Shown: positions 1-9,374, counted from the stretch's first letter. The stretch: 64,000 nucleotides of DNA from Flavobacteriales bacterium (GCA_016703005.1 JADJCX010000035.1:62001-126000), one strand, 5' to 3'. Notes: a model not told the origin generated them from the sequence alone. Translations and numbers: made by a program.

Positions 1-1884
1 CAGGTGTTCGTCAATGAGCCCTGCAACAACCAGACACCGGAGATCCAAGAAGTGTTGGACACCTGTGTCACGGCTGGCGATTTCCTCACCCTCAACATAA
101 CCGCCACCGACCCCGATGTGGCGCAGGATCTTGACCTCACCGCGCTCGGCGAACCGCTGATCGTCGCCACCAGCCCGGCGCAGTTCCTCAGCCCGATCAA
201 CAACAACCCCGTTAGCGGGACCTTCAGTTGGGCAACTGTCTGCGCGCATGTTCGCCTACAACCTTATCAAATGGTCTTTAATGTGAGGGATAACGACGCC
301 GATGTTCCCTTGGAGGATTACGAAACGATGTTCATCACCGTGGTGGCGCCTGCCCCAGAGAACCCCATAGCCACACCACTATCGGATGCGATCCAGTTGA
401 ACTGGGACGCGAGCATCTGCTCCAATGCCACAGGCTATACAGTTTACCGGCGCAGCGGATCGTACGGCTTCGTGCCGGACAATTGTGAGACCGGTGTGCC
501 TGCTTACACCGGTTATGTGCAGATCAGCGGCGACTGCATCAATTCAACAAGCTACTTGGACAACGACCCTGACCTCTTCGTTGGTAATGAATACTGCTAC
601 ATGGTGATAGCCTGTTTCCCCGATGGCGCCGAGAGCTACGCGAGCATCGAGTTCTGCGCGATCCTGGAACAGACCGTGCCCATCATCACGCATGTGAGCG
701 TTGGGCAAACGGATATCACCACCGGTATTGACACGGTGCGCTGGAGCAACGCGTGGGACTTGGACACCCTACAGTACCCCGGCCCGTACTTCTTCAAACT
801 CTACCGCGGCAATGGCTTCTCCGGAGCGAACACGCTGATCGAAACAACAGCCAGTTCCAACAACTTCCAGCATCCTGACACGACCTTCATCGATACGAAC
901 CTGGATACCGAGACCGGTCCGCACGTGTACCGCGTGGAACTCTTCGGTAACGGGGGCAACGATACCATTGGGGACAGCAGTCCAGCCACGAGCATCTTCC
1001 TCAGCATCGACCCGAACGATGAATTGCTGAACCTGAGCTGGCAGTCGATCACCCCTTGGGTGAACACGCTCTACGAAGTGCAGCGATTCGACGGCGTGAC
1101 TTTCGTACCCATTGGCACCACGGCCAATACCAACTACACCGATACTGCCTTGGTGAACGGCACCGAATACTGCTACCGCATCAAGAGCACGGGGGCGTAC
1201 AGCTTGCCCGATTTTCAGGATGTGCTCATCAACTTCAGCCAAGAGGCTTGCGGGATACCGGTGGACCTAACGCCCCCCTGCCCACCTACGCTTGCGCTCG
1301 ACAACGACTGCGATGTGCCGTTGAACACGTTGACATGGAACAACCCGATCACCAGCTGTGCGAATTCGGATGATTGCAACACATACAGCATCTATTTCAG
1401 CCCGACGCAGGACGGCGAACTGCAGCTCATCGCCACGATCACCGGGTGTACCGATACAGTGTTCGAGCATGTGATCGATGGAAGCGTTGCTGGCTGCTAT
1501 GCGATCACGGCTACCGACAGCATTGGTAACGAGAGCGCCTTCTCGAACATCGTTTGCGGAGACAACTGCCCCTACTACGCCCTGCCCAATGTGTTCAGCC
1601 CGAACAACGATGGCCAGAACGACCTCTTTGTGCCCTTCCCATGGCGTGGCGTTGAGCGCATTGATCTACAGATCTTCAACCGCTGGGGCCAAGTGGTGTT
1701 CGCCACGGAAGACCCAGCCGTGAACTGGGACGGCCTGCATGCTGAGAAGAAAGAGCCCGTTCCGGACGGTGTCTACTTCATTACCTGTACCGTGTTCTAC
1801 CAGCGGCTTACCGGCATTGTTCCAGAGCAGATCAACGGCTATGTGCATGTGCTAGGCGGCGCGGGCGCGGTCAACGGCAACTGA
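1..1884 (+). CDS. Large secreted protein, C-terminal part, with gliding-type (CHU) sorting domain
   Basis: The frame is open from the first base, so the N-terminus lies outside the window. The visible 627 residues hold several fibronectin type III-like beta-sandwich stretches (for example 'IQLNWDASICSNATGYTVYR' and 'LNLSWQSITPW'). They end in a gliding motility-associated C-terminal domain, recognisable from 'PNVFSPNNDGQNDLFVP' and 'IFNRWGQVVF' near residues 530-565. That domain is a T9SS outer-membrane sorting signal, so the product should be exported through SprA and placed on the cell surface or released. The gene overlaps ribE by one base (TGATG), which suggests cotranscription. The function of the passenger is unknown; surface adhesin or structural protein is an inference. 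Confidence 0.85.
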   Translation, partial: QVFVNEPCNNQTPEIQEVLDTCVTAGDFLTLNITATDPDVAQDLDLTALGEPLIVATSPAQFLSPINNNPVSGTFSWATVCAHVRLQPYQMVFNVRDNDADVPLEDYETMFITVVAPAPENPIATPLSDAIQLNWDASICSNATGYTVYRRSGSYGFVPDNCETGVPAYTGYVQISGDCINSTSYLDNDPDLFVGNEYCYMVIACFPDGAESYASIEFCAILEQTVPIITHVSVGQTDITTGIDTVRWSNAWDLDTLQYPGPYFFKLYRGNGFSGANTLIETTASSNNFQHPDTTFIDTNLDTETGPHVYRVELFGNGGNDTIGDSSPATSIFLSIDPNDELLNLSWQSITPWVNTLYEVQRFDGVTFVPIGTTANTNYTDTALVNGTEYCYRIKSTGAYSLPDFQDVLINFSQEACGIPVDLTPPCPPTLALDNDCDVPLNTLTWNNPITSCANSDDCNTYSIYFSPTQDGELQLIATITGCTDTVFEHVIDGSVAGCYAITATDSIGNESAFSNIVCGDNCPYYALPNVFSPNNDGQNDLFVPFPWRGVERIDLQIFNRWGQVVFATEDPAVNWDGLHAEKKEPVPDGVYFITCTVFYQRLTGIVPEQINGYVHVLGGAGAVNGN

Positions 1885-2468
1885 TGTTCACCGGGATAGT
1901 GGAGGAAGTGGGGACGGTGCACGAGGTGCGCTGCAACGGCGGGAATATCGATCTCGTAATCGGTGCACGCATGACTCCGCAACTGCGGGTCGACCAAAGC
2001 GTGTCGCATAACGGAGTGTGTTTGACCGTGGTGCAAGTGGACGACGGTTCCTATCGTGTTACCGCCATTGAAGAAACGTTGCTCCGCAGCAACTTGGGTT
2101 CGCTACAGCCAGGCGATGGCGTGAACCTGGAACGCTGCCTGCGCATCGGCGACCGGTTGGACGGCCACATGGTGCAAGGCCATGTGGATACTACCGCTGA
2201 GTGCTTGGGTGTGGATGAACGCGACGGAAGTTGGTGGTTCACCTTTCGGCTACCGGAACGGCGGCATCTCTTGGTGCAGAAGGGGAGCGTTTGCATCAAC
2301 GGCGTTTCACTCACCGTTGCCGAACTCACGGATGAACACTTCAGCGTTGCCATCATACCCTACACCTTCGAGCACACCACCTTCAAGAGCTTAACGTCCG
2401 GCTCGTCCGTGAACATCGAATTCGATGTGCTGGGCAAATACGTGGAGCGGATGATGGCCGGTCGTTGA
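1884..2468 (+). CDS. ribE: Riboflavin synthase alpha chain
   Basis: Catalyses the dismutation of two 6,7-dimethyl-8-ribityllumazine molecules to riboflavin in the cytoplasm. The 194-residue length is usual for the family. The N-terminus 'MFTGIVEEVGTV' is the hallmark of the first lumazine-binding domain. 'CLRIGDRLDGHMVQGHVDTT' near residue 95 marks the start of the second repeat, and 'GSVCINGVSLTV' repeats the 'NGVCLTV' motif of the first half. The start overlaps the stop of the upstream surface-protein gene by one base, and a strong terminator follows. No other rib gene is nearby, so the pathway is scattered. Confidence 0.96.
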   Translation: MFTGIVEEVGTVHEVRCNGGNIDLVIGARMTPQLRVDQSVSHNGVCLTVVQVDDGSYRVTAIEETLLRSNLGSLQPGDGVNLERCLRIGDRLDGHMVQGHVDTTAECLGVDERDGSWWFTFRLPERRHLLVQKGSVCINGVSLTVAELTDEHFSVAIIPYTFEHTTFKSLTSGSSVNIEFDVLGKYVERMMAGR

Positions 2469-2486
2469 CCCCTTCAATGCTCTATA

Positions 2487-2524
2487 AAGCAAAAGCCCCA
2501 CGACTTGTCGTGGGGCTTTTGCTT
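2487..2524. terminator. Bidirectional intrinsic terminator
   Basis: A perfect 17-bp stem (2487-2503 with 2508-2524) and a CTTG loop. There are A-rich and T-rich stretches inside both arms (AAAAGCCCC / GGGGCTTTT), so it can act on both strands. It sits between the convergent ribE and the T9SS protein gene. Confidence 0.9.
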
Positions 2525-2541
2525 GGCGTCGCTCAGTTGGA

Positions 2542-4525
2542 TCACTCCTTCGTGAACCGCAATTGCTCGGTGCGTCCCTTCAGTTGCAGGCGCAGCACGT
2601 AAACCCCGCTGGTAAGGTCGCTCACATCGAGGCGATCGCTAGTAAGGGTGGTGCTGATGACACGGCGACCGGCGAGATCAAAGACTTCCACCGGTGCGTT
2701 CATGACGTTCGCGTTCGTAACGAACTGCAGTTGATCCGTGGCCGGGATCGGCTGCACCGATAGCTGCAGGTTCGTAGGCACAGGGGCGACGCTAGTGATG
2801 GCATTCTCCACAATGGTGTACACGCCATTGATCGGGATGCCCAACTCCGTGTTCACGATACCACTTGGCCAATAAACGGTGAGCACGTCGACAGTGGCAT
2901 CATTGCCCAAGCCGAAGTGCGTCATCAAACTGCTCATGTACTTGAACCCGTCGCCGCTTTTCACGTCGCGGATCTGCGTGCCGCTGGCGGAGGTGATCTC
3001 CACGCGCGCACCGATACCGTTCTTATTGCTCACGGTACCCACCGTATTCACGCGCAGATAGTTATTGGTGCCTCCCACGTTCATGGAGATGTTCGTACCG
3101 GCTTGGAGGTCCAAGTAACCATCGTCGTTAAGGTCACCAACAGCACCGTTGCCGAACCCGGCCACAATAGGCGTGAACGTCATATCGCCGTTGTTCACCA
3201 TGATAGTGCTGCCGGCGGCAAGTACATCCACCCAGCCATCGTTATTGAAATCGTGGGCAGTGTGCTCGATCTGGCTCAGCGCGAACATATCCCAGCCCGA
3301 ACCGGCCGTGACTTCCGTGAAGATGCCGCCATCGTTGCGCATGAGCCGGTGGCCACCGTTGGTGAAGCTGCTGGCACCGATCAATACGTCCATATCACCG
3401 TCGTTGTCGTAATCGCCCCAAGCACAGCTCCACGTTTGTGTGTTGTGCGACAGGTTGATGGCCGGGCCTACGCTTGTGTAGACGCCATTGCCGTCGTTAC
3501 GGTGCATCTGGTTGATGGGATCGGCACCGCACTTGGCGATGAACAGGTCCACATCGTGATCGTTGTCGTAGTCGATGAAGATGCTTCCGTAGTTACCGCC
3601 CTGTGGCGTATCGCCCATTCCGCCTTGGTTGAAGGTGAAGTTGCCGAAGCCATCGTTGATGTAGTAAACGTTCGGATCCACGTCGTGGCAAACGAAGGCA
3701 TCGAGGTGACCATCGTTGTTGATGTCCACCATGTTGGTGCGCTGGCTGAAGACATATTCCGGTCCGCTGATCTCGGTGAACGATGTTCCCAATGCATCGG
3801 CCTTCATGATCGTTACGCCCGACCCGTTGCCGTAAACGAAATCGACCTGCCCGTTCGCATCGAGATCGCCCGCGGCAATGCTCCACGAAGCGGGGAAGTC
3901 AGCCGGTGGTGTGGGGATGTTCACCATGGAGAACGTGCCGCCCGCCTGCTGGTAATGCACTTGGATGTTGCTCGTACTGGTGGCAACGATATCGTCCAGT
4001 TGATCGTTGTTCATGTCCACAACGCACATGGCGGTTCCCGTGACCGCGATCGACTGGGTAGTGAATCCGACCGGTCCGTTCACCGGTGGGTTCTCCACCA
4101 ATTGGAAGTCGAAACCATCCGTGTCGAACCGGTCGTCGAACGCAATGATGTAGGTGATGTTTTGTTGCACGCTGATGTAGTCCAAGCTCAGGTTGCCGGA
4201 ACCGTCGTCATCATCACCGCCGATGCAAGCCAGCCCACCACATACCCCCCGTGTATACATGGAACCGGGTATCGATACCCGTATTCTGCGCGAGGTCCGT
4301 GGAAACGGTCAACAAGTAGTCGTCACTCGGGGTGTAGCTGTACCACTGTCCGTGGGTAGCCCCCGTGCCCCCGCTCGCACAAACCGGGATGGGGATCTGG
4401 GTACCTATGAAAGATGCAAGTGTGTATGTACCGGCCGTGATCGGCAGGGCCGTAAGACAGGTGTTCTGCGCAGTTGCACCGAAGACCATCGAGCAAGAGG
4501 CCAGAAGAAGTACTGATCGTTTCAT
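2542..4525 (-). pseudogene. FG-GAP/ASPIC T9SS-secreted protein, frameshifted
   Basis: The 5' part (4525 down to about 4245) encodes a signal peptide ('MKRSVLLLASCSMVFGATAQ') and the start of a beta-rich domain. The rest continues in another frame. The switch lies at a C6 run at 4245-4250; removing one base restores 'YTGVCGGLACIGG', matching 'YTGVCGNLTC' in the adjacent paralogue. Downstream are about seven calcium-loop FG-GAP/VCBS repeats (DxDxDGxxD type, e.g. 'DINNDGHLDA', 'DYDNDGDMDV'), then an ASPIC/UnbV-like domain ('GIGARVEITSASGTQIRDVK') and a type A T9SS sorting domain ending in 'LRFTKE'. The product is probably a secreted beta-propeller adhesin. It is a tandem duplicate of the gene at 4583-6559. 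The break is most likely a homopolymer sequencing error. Confidence 0.85.
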
Positions 4526-4582
4526 GGAGCTTCGGTGTGTTCTATTGTTCGTTCGCGAATATGGGTGATCCAGCAGTAGATG

Positions 4583-6559
4583 TCACTGCTTGGTGAACTT
4601 TCCAATGAACCGATCGCTTTGGGTACTGACCACAAGCGTGTATGCACCGGTGCTGAGCTGCGACACGTCGAGCTGGTTGCTGGTCAGTGCGCTCGTCATC
4701 ACTTCCTTACCGATGATATCCAGCACCCGCAGGGTGCTGTTCGCCCAGTCCACATCTGCGTCCAACGTGATGATATCGGCAGCGGGCACGGGCCAAATTC
4801 CGATCGTGTATCCGGCGCCAGCATCGGCCACACTCGTCAAGGGGTCTTCCACAATGGTGAGCACCCCATCGATCGTCGGATTCGAAACGGTGTTGACCAC
4901 CCCGCTGGGCCAGTACACCACGATCTCATCAACGGCAGTATCCACCCCGAGGCCGAAGTGCGTCATCAAACTGCTCATGGTCGAGAAGGCGTCGCCGCTC
5001 TTCACATCGCGGATCTGCGTTCCCAACGCGCTTGTGCACACCACGCGGGCGCCTATGCCGTTCCGGTTGCTCACTGTTCCAACGGTGTTCACGCGCACGT
5101 AGTGGTTCGTTCCCCCATTGTTCATGTGGATGGCTGACCAACCTTGCACATCCAAGTAGCCGTCGTTGTTCAAGTCGCCTACGGCGCCCTCGGTAACATT
5201 AGCCGTGACCGCCGTGAAGGTCATGTTACCATTGCTCACCAGCACTTTACCGCTGGGGAAAAGCACATCCAGCCAGCCATCGTTATTGAAGTCGTGGGTG
5301 GTGTATTCGATACCGGAGCCAGGCTGCAGATCGAACCCGGAACCGGCGGAAACGTCGGTGAACGTATTCCCATCATTGCGCATCAAGCGGTGGCCGAGCT
5401 GGCCTGCTCCATCACCTGACATCACATCCATGTCGCCATCGTTATCGTAATCGCCCCAGGCAGCGCTCCAACTTTGGCCTTGATCCGCAAGGTTGAAGGC
5501 GGGACCCACCTGCGTGAAGGTTCCGTTACCGTTGTTACGGTGCAGTTGGTCGATGGGATCACTGCCGCACTTGGCAATGAACATGTCCATATCGTGGTCA
5601 TTGTCGTAGTCGATCCAGATGCTGCCGTAGTTGCCGCCCCAATCGCCCAGGCCACCTTGGTTGTATGTGAGGGTACCAGCTCCATTGTTCATATAGTAAA
5701 CGTTGGCGTCGATGTCGTGGCACACGAAAGCATCCAAGTGGCCATCGTTGTTCATGTCAACGAAGTTGGTCCGCTGGCTGAAAACATACTGCGGGTAGTT
5801 CACCGCCGTGAACGCAGTGCCGTTCGCGTTGGCCTTCGCGAAGGTCACGCCGCTGCTTCCGCCATACAGGAGGTCGTTCTGCCCGTTGTTGTCAAAGTCA
5901 CCGGCGGCAATGCTCCAGTCCGGTCCGTTCATTACACCGGGCACCGCGATCGCGGTTGGGCTGAAGCCCCCACCGGATTGTTGGTGATGGATGGTGATGG
6001 ATCCGGCATTGGCACCAACGATGTCGTCCAGTTGGTCGTTGTTCATGTCAAGCACACATCCATTGTAGCCGCCACTGGAGAACGGCTGCGTTGTGAAGCC
6101 CACAGGAAGTGTGACCGGCGGGCCTTCGGTGAGCAGGAAGTCGAACGCACCATTGGTCCATATGTCATCGAAAGCGAGGATGTACGTAATGCCCTGTTGC
6201 ACATTGAAGCTGGCACTGCTCAAGTTGTTCCCGCCACCGATATCATCGTTGCCGGAAAGGCAGGTGAGATTGCCGCACACACCGGTGTACACATGGAACC
6301 GTGTGTCGTCGTTCGTGTTCTGTGGCAAGTCGGTGGTGATGGTCAGGTTGTAGTTGGCGGAAGGGGTGTAGGTGAACCACTCGCCGTTGGTCGCACCGGT
6401 GCCTGTGGCGGTGCAGATCGGGATCGGGATCTGCGTTCCATCGACGGCCAAGATGCTGTGCGTGCCGGCGGCAATGGCCAGTGCCGTTGCGCATGTGTTC
6501 TGCGCTGCTGCAGCAAGTGTCGCAAGGATCGGCAGTGGTAGAATGAACAGACGTTTCAT
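4583..6559 (-). CDS. FG-GAP/ASPIC T9SS-secreted protein (intact paralogue)
   Basis: 658 residues: signal peptide 'MKRLFILPLPILATLAAAAQ', an N-terminal beta-sandwich domain to about residue 150, then a propeller built from at least seven DxDxDGxxD-type repeats (e.g. 'DMNNDQLDD', 'DMNNDGHLDA', 'DYDNDGDMDV'). These are followed by an ASPIC/UnbV-like domain ('GIGARVVCTSALGTQIRDVK') and a type A sorting domain ('GIWPVPAADIITLD' to the end). The acidic loops should bind calcium and stabilise the propeller outside the cell. Export by the Sec system and then T9SS is the expected route. The gene is colinear along its whole length with the neighbour at 2542-4525, so the pair arose by tandem duplication. 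The ligand is unknown. Confidence 0.88.
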   Translation of the reverse strand: MKRLFILPLPILATLAAAAQNTCATALAIAAGTHSILAVDGTQIPIPICTATGTGATNGEWFTYTPSANYNLTITTDLPQNTNDDTRFHVYTGVCGNLTCLSGNDDIGGGNNLSSASFNVQQGITYILAFDDIWTNGAFDFLLTEGPPVTLPVGFTTQPFSSGGYNGCVLDMNNDQLDDIVGANAGSITIHHQQSGGGFSPTAIAVPGVMNGPDWSIAAGDFDNNGQNDLLYGGSSGVTFAKANANGTAFTAVNYPQYVFSQRTNFVDMNNDGHLDAFVCHDIDANVYYMNNGAGTLTYNQGGLGDWGGNYGSIWIDYDNDHDMDMFIAKCGSDPIDQLHRNNGNGTFTQVGPAFNLADQGQSWSAAWGDYDNDGDMDVMSGDGAGQLGHRLMRNDGNTFTDVSAGSGFDLQPGSGIEYTTHDFNNDGWLDVLFPSGKVLVSNGNMTFTAVTANVTEGAVGDLNNDGYLDVQGWSAIHMNNGGTNHYVRVNTVGTVSNRNGIGARVVCTSALGTQIRDVKSGDAFSTMSSLMTHFGLGVDTAVDEIVVYWPSGVVNTVSNPTIDGVLTIVEDPLTSVADAGAGYTIGIWPVPAADIITLDADVDWANSTLRVLDIIGKEVMTSALTSNQLDVSQLSTGAYTLVVSTQSDRFIGKFTKQ

Positions 6560-6590
6560 GGCAGGTGGTTTGGGGATCGTGTGGGGAGGT

Positions 6591-7676
6591 TCAGTTGCAT
6601 GGTGGGCTCATGGCCGTGATCCAATCGCCGAAGAGCTGTACGGCCTCCGTGTGCACAACCGTGCGACCGAGCAACGGCATGCGCACCGTCTCATCCGTGG
6701 AACTCGCACGGTAATACAACATGCTGCGCTGGGTGAAACCGCGTGCAACGATGTGCGTGAGGTCGGGTGTCAGCTGGTCATCGGGCGGAACACAAACGCC
6801 GAGGTTCACGGGGTCGCTGGTCTGACTCCATGCGAACCGCATCGGGCGGTAATCGCAATGCTTGTCGTCGCTATGGCAGTGCGCACAGTTCATGTCCACG
6901 TATGCGCGCACACGGTCATTGATGTCAACGTTCGGGTCATCCCATTTCGCAGTGGTTTCGATCACATCCGGAACGTTCGCTTCCAAGTATCCGGTCGCGA
7001 TCCATTTGTCCAATTGGTTCATGGGACCGTCCGGATAGTTATAGGTGCTGTTCAGATTGCGCGGTTTCGGACCGATGGGTTCAGGCACGTCGTTGCGTTT
7101 GTGGCACACGAAGCATTCGGCTTCACTTGGTATCCGGTACACGACGTCGTGCGCTTGGCTGTTGTCGTCCAACCATTGCAACGGTGCGAACGAACCGACC
7201 AGGTCGAGCGTTGCTTCCGTCTGCTGATCGTTCCATTTGTAGTTCGCGAACTCCCAGAGGCCGTTCCGCTTGAAGAGCAATCGCGTCTCCAGAATGCGCT
7301 TCACATTGTTCGGTTGCACATTGTCGAACCAGAAGTTTTTGATGAGGATGGTGCCATCGGCGAAGTCGAGCGGGGTGTTGTCATCCACATAACTCGCCCT
7401 TGCGCCTACCGGCATCCACACGAAGCGGCTCTTGTGCGCGTAGTCGCTGAATAAGGGAGTAATGGGTGCGAAGGGAAGCACGCCATACACGGGTACCAGA
7501 TCAGCAATGTTGCCTGTGAAGAAGTTGTAGGTGCTGAGGCTGTCGTATGGCATTGAGGTGGGGTCGTAAACGACCGGAGACACCTCGACTTCCGTCGGTG
7601 GCATGGGGTCGTCATCGTGGTTGCAGGCCATCACCACGATCAGCATCAGCAGGACCAGGAGTACGGTTCGTTTCAT
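6591..7676 (-). CDS. Dihaem c-type cytochrome lipoprotein, HNE_0200/SO2930-like
   Basis: About 361 residues from the ATG at 7676. That start gives a clean lipoprotein signal 'MKRTVLLVLLMLIVVMAC' with the lipobox Cys at 18; the frame runs seven codons further upstream without a signal-like start. The conserved block 'PLFSDYAHKSRFVWMPVG', two CXXCH haem sites (CFVCH about residues 188-192, CAHCH about 264-268) and 'PIGPKPRNLN' are typical of the family. These proteins often lie next to secreted right-handed helix or propeller proteins; their electron partner is not known. It follows the FG-GAP protein pair on the same strand and may be cotranscribed. Confidence 0.82.
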   Translation of the reverse strand: MKRTVLLVLLMLIVVMACNHDDDPMPPTEVEVSPVVYDPTSMPYDSLSTYNFFTGNIADLVPVYGVLPFAPITPLFSDYAHKSRFVWMPVGARASYVDDNTPLDFADGTILIKNFWFDNVQPNNVKRILETRLLFKRNGLWEFANYKWNDQQTEATLDLVGSFAPLQWLDDNSQAHDVVYRIPSEAECFVCHKRNDVPEPIGPKPRNLNSTYNYPDGPMNQLDKWIATGYLEANVPDVIETTAKWDDPNVDINDRVRAYVDMNCAHCHSDDKHCDYRPMRFAWSQTSDPVNLGVCVPPDDQLTPDLTHIVARGFTQRSMLYYRASSTDETVRMPLLGRTVVHTEAVQLFGDWITAMSPPCN

Positions 7677-7800
7677 TGGTACGGTAACGATCGCCAAAGT
7701 AGCGGGTCGGCCCGGTTACTACCGAACAATGCCGTGCCCATCAGTGGACTCGCGATCGATCTGTTCCGCTGCTTGTCCATTCCCTTGAACCTGTCCGCTT

Positions 7801-7890
7801 TTCACCACAGAGGCACCGAGCGCACGGAGAATTATGAAGAATGTACCTGGCGATGGTGTGACTGGAATGGAACGATGGCTCTGTGGTGAA
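7801..7890. repeat. Imperfect inverted-repeat element (CCACAGAG type)
   Basis: A 12-bp perfect inverted repeat, TTCACCACAGAG at 7801-7812 and its complement at 7879-7890, encloses about 66 bases. The left side reads like the CCACAGAGGCACxGAG-type intergenic repeats found in many bacterial genomes. There is no coding sequence in it. Confidence 0.55.
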
Positions 7891-8220
7891 TTGAGATCGC
7901 AAGCACATTCCAAGTGATCGAAGTCCAGTTGTCGACAAGCAGGCTATTCAGAATTACACGGCACTGTCGAACATGATCGCATCGCACCAATTCACATACA
8001 CCAATGTGGCACGTCACATCATCACACAGCATCGTTGCGTACGCATCGTCATGCATTGATCGCAACACATCAGCGCACATCGATCATGCACGTTCATCAT
8101 CGACATCATCATGGAGATCGATCATCACATCGCGATCATCATCGGATCGCTTCAGCGATATCAACAGGGTATCGTTGGAACATTATTGGAGCAACATGCG
8201 TTTCACTACCCCGACAACAA
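7891..8220. other. CAT/GATC-rich low-complexity spacer
   Basis: No credible gene. From about 7970 the sequence is dominated by ATC, CAT and GATC words (e.g. 8090-8155), with many GATC tetranucleotides in about 250 bases. The composition is unlike neighbouring coding DNA and continues after the small gene, at 8445-8575. It could be a nucleoid-protein or methylation-related landing region or simply degenerate repeat DNA. Confidence 0.4.
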
Positions 8221-8228
8221 TACGTTTG
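8221..8228 (+). promoter_or_regulatory. Putative Bacteroidota -7 promoter element
   Basis: TACGTTTG matches the TAnnTTTG consensus of the Bacteroidota housekeeping sigma factor exactly. It lies 19 bases before the ATG of the small basic protein. A clear -33 TTTG at the usual distance is not obvious, so this is tentative. Confidence 0.4.
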
Positions 8229-8247
8229 TATCAAACCCTTTCACACA

Positions 8248-8340
8248 ATGGCTAAGAAAGCAGCAAAGAAGGCCGCCCCTAAGAAGGCCGCCAAGAAAGC
8301 AGCCCCCAAGAAAAAGGCGGCCGCTAAGAAGAAGAAGTAA
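8248..8340 (+). CDS. Tiny histone-H1-like Lys/Ala/Pro protein (30 aa)
   Basis: 30 residues made only of Met, Ala, Lys and Pro, beginning 'MAKKAAKKAAPKK', with the unit KKAAP(K)KKAA repeated. The composition matches the C-terminal tails of bacterial histone H1-like and AlgP-like proteins, so non-specific DNA binding or compaction is the best guess. The ATG at 8248 is preferred: the upstream extension of the frame is only CAT-rich non-coding sequence. It has its own putative promoter and two terminators in tandem, so it looks like a single-gene, strongly terminated unit. It could instead be a remnant of a longer histone-like gene. Confidence 0.7.
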   Translation: MAKKAAKKAAPKKAAKKAAPKKKAAAKKKK

Positions 8341-8356
8341 GGTTCACACCTTACGG

Positions 8357-8386
8357 CGAAGGGGCCCGACGAGTCGGGCCCCTTTC
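8357..8386 (+). terminator. Intrinsic terminator of the Lys/Ala protein gene
   Basis: GGGGCCCGAC at 8361-8370 pairs with GTCGGGCCCC at 8373-8382, flanked by GAA and TTTC. A GC-rich hairpin followed by a short T stretch, 20 bases after the stop codon. Confidence 0.75.
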
Positions 8387-8401
8387 GCGTTGCACATCTC
8401 G

Positions 8402-8428
8402 CGAAAGCCCCGCCCGTCGGGGCTTTCG
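8402..8428. terminator. Second hairpin terminator in tandem
   Basis: CGAAAGCCCCG at 8402-8412 pairs perfectly with 8418-8428 over 11 bp, with a 5-base loop. The GAAAGCCCC/GGGGCTTTC form is a common intrinsic terminator and could work on both strands. Confidence 0.7.
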
Positions 8429-8444
8429 TGCGTTCGTACAATTC

Positions 8445-8575
8445 TTACGTCAGAGCATAACGTGCATCACGCAATGCATGCGTGCATCATCGCACATGCG
8501 CGCATGATCGCATCATCGTGATCGTCATTCGTGTCATGCAAAAGCGATCAGTGATCGCATCGCCGTGATCCGTCG
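8445..8575. other. GCAT/GATC-rich spacer
   Basis: Non-coding sequence rich in GCAT, CATC and GATC words, similar in texture to 7970-8220 on the other side of the small gene. No gene seen. Confidence 0.35.
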
Positions 8576-8576
8576 A

Positions 8577-9233
8577 TCAACCGAAAAGGAACTCGCGGAA
8601 GCCGATCACCACCCACACGATCAACATCACACAACCTACGATGGTGATACGCCGACCATCGCGCCGATCACTTTCCGAGAACACCGCGACACGATCGCCG
8701 TTCGGCAATGTCTTCTGTGATGCACCGAGGTACCAACCGATCGCGATGCCGAGCAAGCCACCACACAATGCACTGATGTATCCAAGTGCAACGAAGGGGA
8801 ACTGACCACCTTCCGGTGCGCGCATCGCGTTCATCCGTTCTTCGCGGAAGCGATCGAGCACGGCATCATGCACGGGTATGCCGTGCTCGTGCAACAGGCG
8901 CTGCGCAAGTCGAACGTCGAGGCGTGTCCAGTCGTCGGGGCGCGCGAGGACTTCCATCAGTTCCTCATTGGTGAACCCGAACAGTGGATGATCCTCTCCT
9001 GCGGTCTGCGCATCCTTGATCGCGCGGGCATCAATGAGCGCATGCGCCCGGTCGAAGTCGGCTCGATCGAGCATCACATGGAAGTCATTCTCCGGCTGCC
9101 CGACCACCGATGCGTTGAACGGATGGACGTTGGCATGAACTGATGCGTTGATGCCTCCCAAAGCCAGTTCCGAGACAAGTTCATCGGCTTCGACTTCCGT
9201 GGGGAAACGATGGAAGGAGCGGAGGGAAGACAT
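8577..9233 (-). CDS. DUF2007-like signal-transducing protein with two membrane segments
   Basis: 218 residues from the ATG at 9233 ('MSSLRSFHRFPTEVEADELV'). The frame continues upstream, but only through octamer-repeat DNA, so the later start is chosen. The first 70 residues look like the DUF2007 fold: residues scanned by 'EADELVSELALGGINASVHAN', then 'FHVMLDRADFDRAHALID'. A middle helical part follows, and two hydrophobic segments near the C-terminus ('FVALGYISALCGGLLGIAIGWYLG' and 'IVGCVMLIVWVVIGF'). DUF2007 proteins are called putative signal transducers, but no defined pathway is known. It stands alone between two repeat-rich spacers. Confidence 0.7.
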   Translation of the reverse strand: MSSLRSFHRFPTEVEADELVSELALGGINASVHANVHPFNASVVGQPENDFHVMLDRADFDRAHALIDARAIKDAQTAGEDHPLFGFTNEELMEVLARPDDWTRLDVRLAQRLLHEHGIPVHDAVLDRFREERMNAMRAPEGGQFPFVALGYISALCGGLLGIAIGWYLGASQKTLPNGDRVAVFSESDRRDGRRITIVGCVMLIVWVVIGFREFLFG

Positions 9234-9253
9234 GGTTGGGGGAGATGGAGGGA

Positions 9254-9277
9254 ATGTGGAGATGTGAAGATGAGAAG
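9254..9277. repeat. Three octamer repeats before the DUF2007 gene start
   Basis: ATGTGGAG, ATGTGAAG and ATGAGAAG in direct tandem, about 20 bases upstream of the start codon (read on the minus strand as CTTCTCAT, CTTCACAT, CTCCACAT). A similar 'TCTCCACATC' string precedes the gcvH start at 53531. Confidence 0.5.
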
Positions 9278-9374
9278 GCGGTCCACACCCGCGCATTTGC
9301 CATCTCGATGAGCCTGCCTGTGGTAGACGGTCATTGACAACAAAGATCCATCAGAAGGAATGTTGTGCGTGAGG

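Noticed and set aside
2917..4359. 480-residue open frame on the plus strand, opposite the FG-GAP gene
   Set aside because: Composition is Val/His/Ala/Ile-rich reverse-frame translation of acidic calcium loops (repeated HIVVVV-type strings). No domain, and it covers a clear gene on the other strand.
7917..8220. Possible CRISPR or tandem-repeat array in the CAT-rich spacer
   Set aside because: No constant repeat and spacer lengths; only short words recur irregularly.
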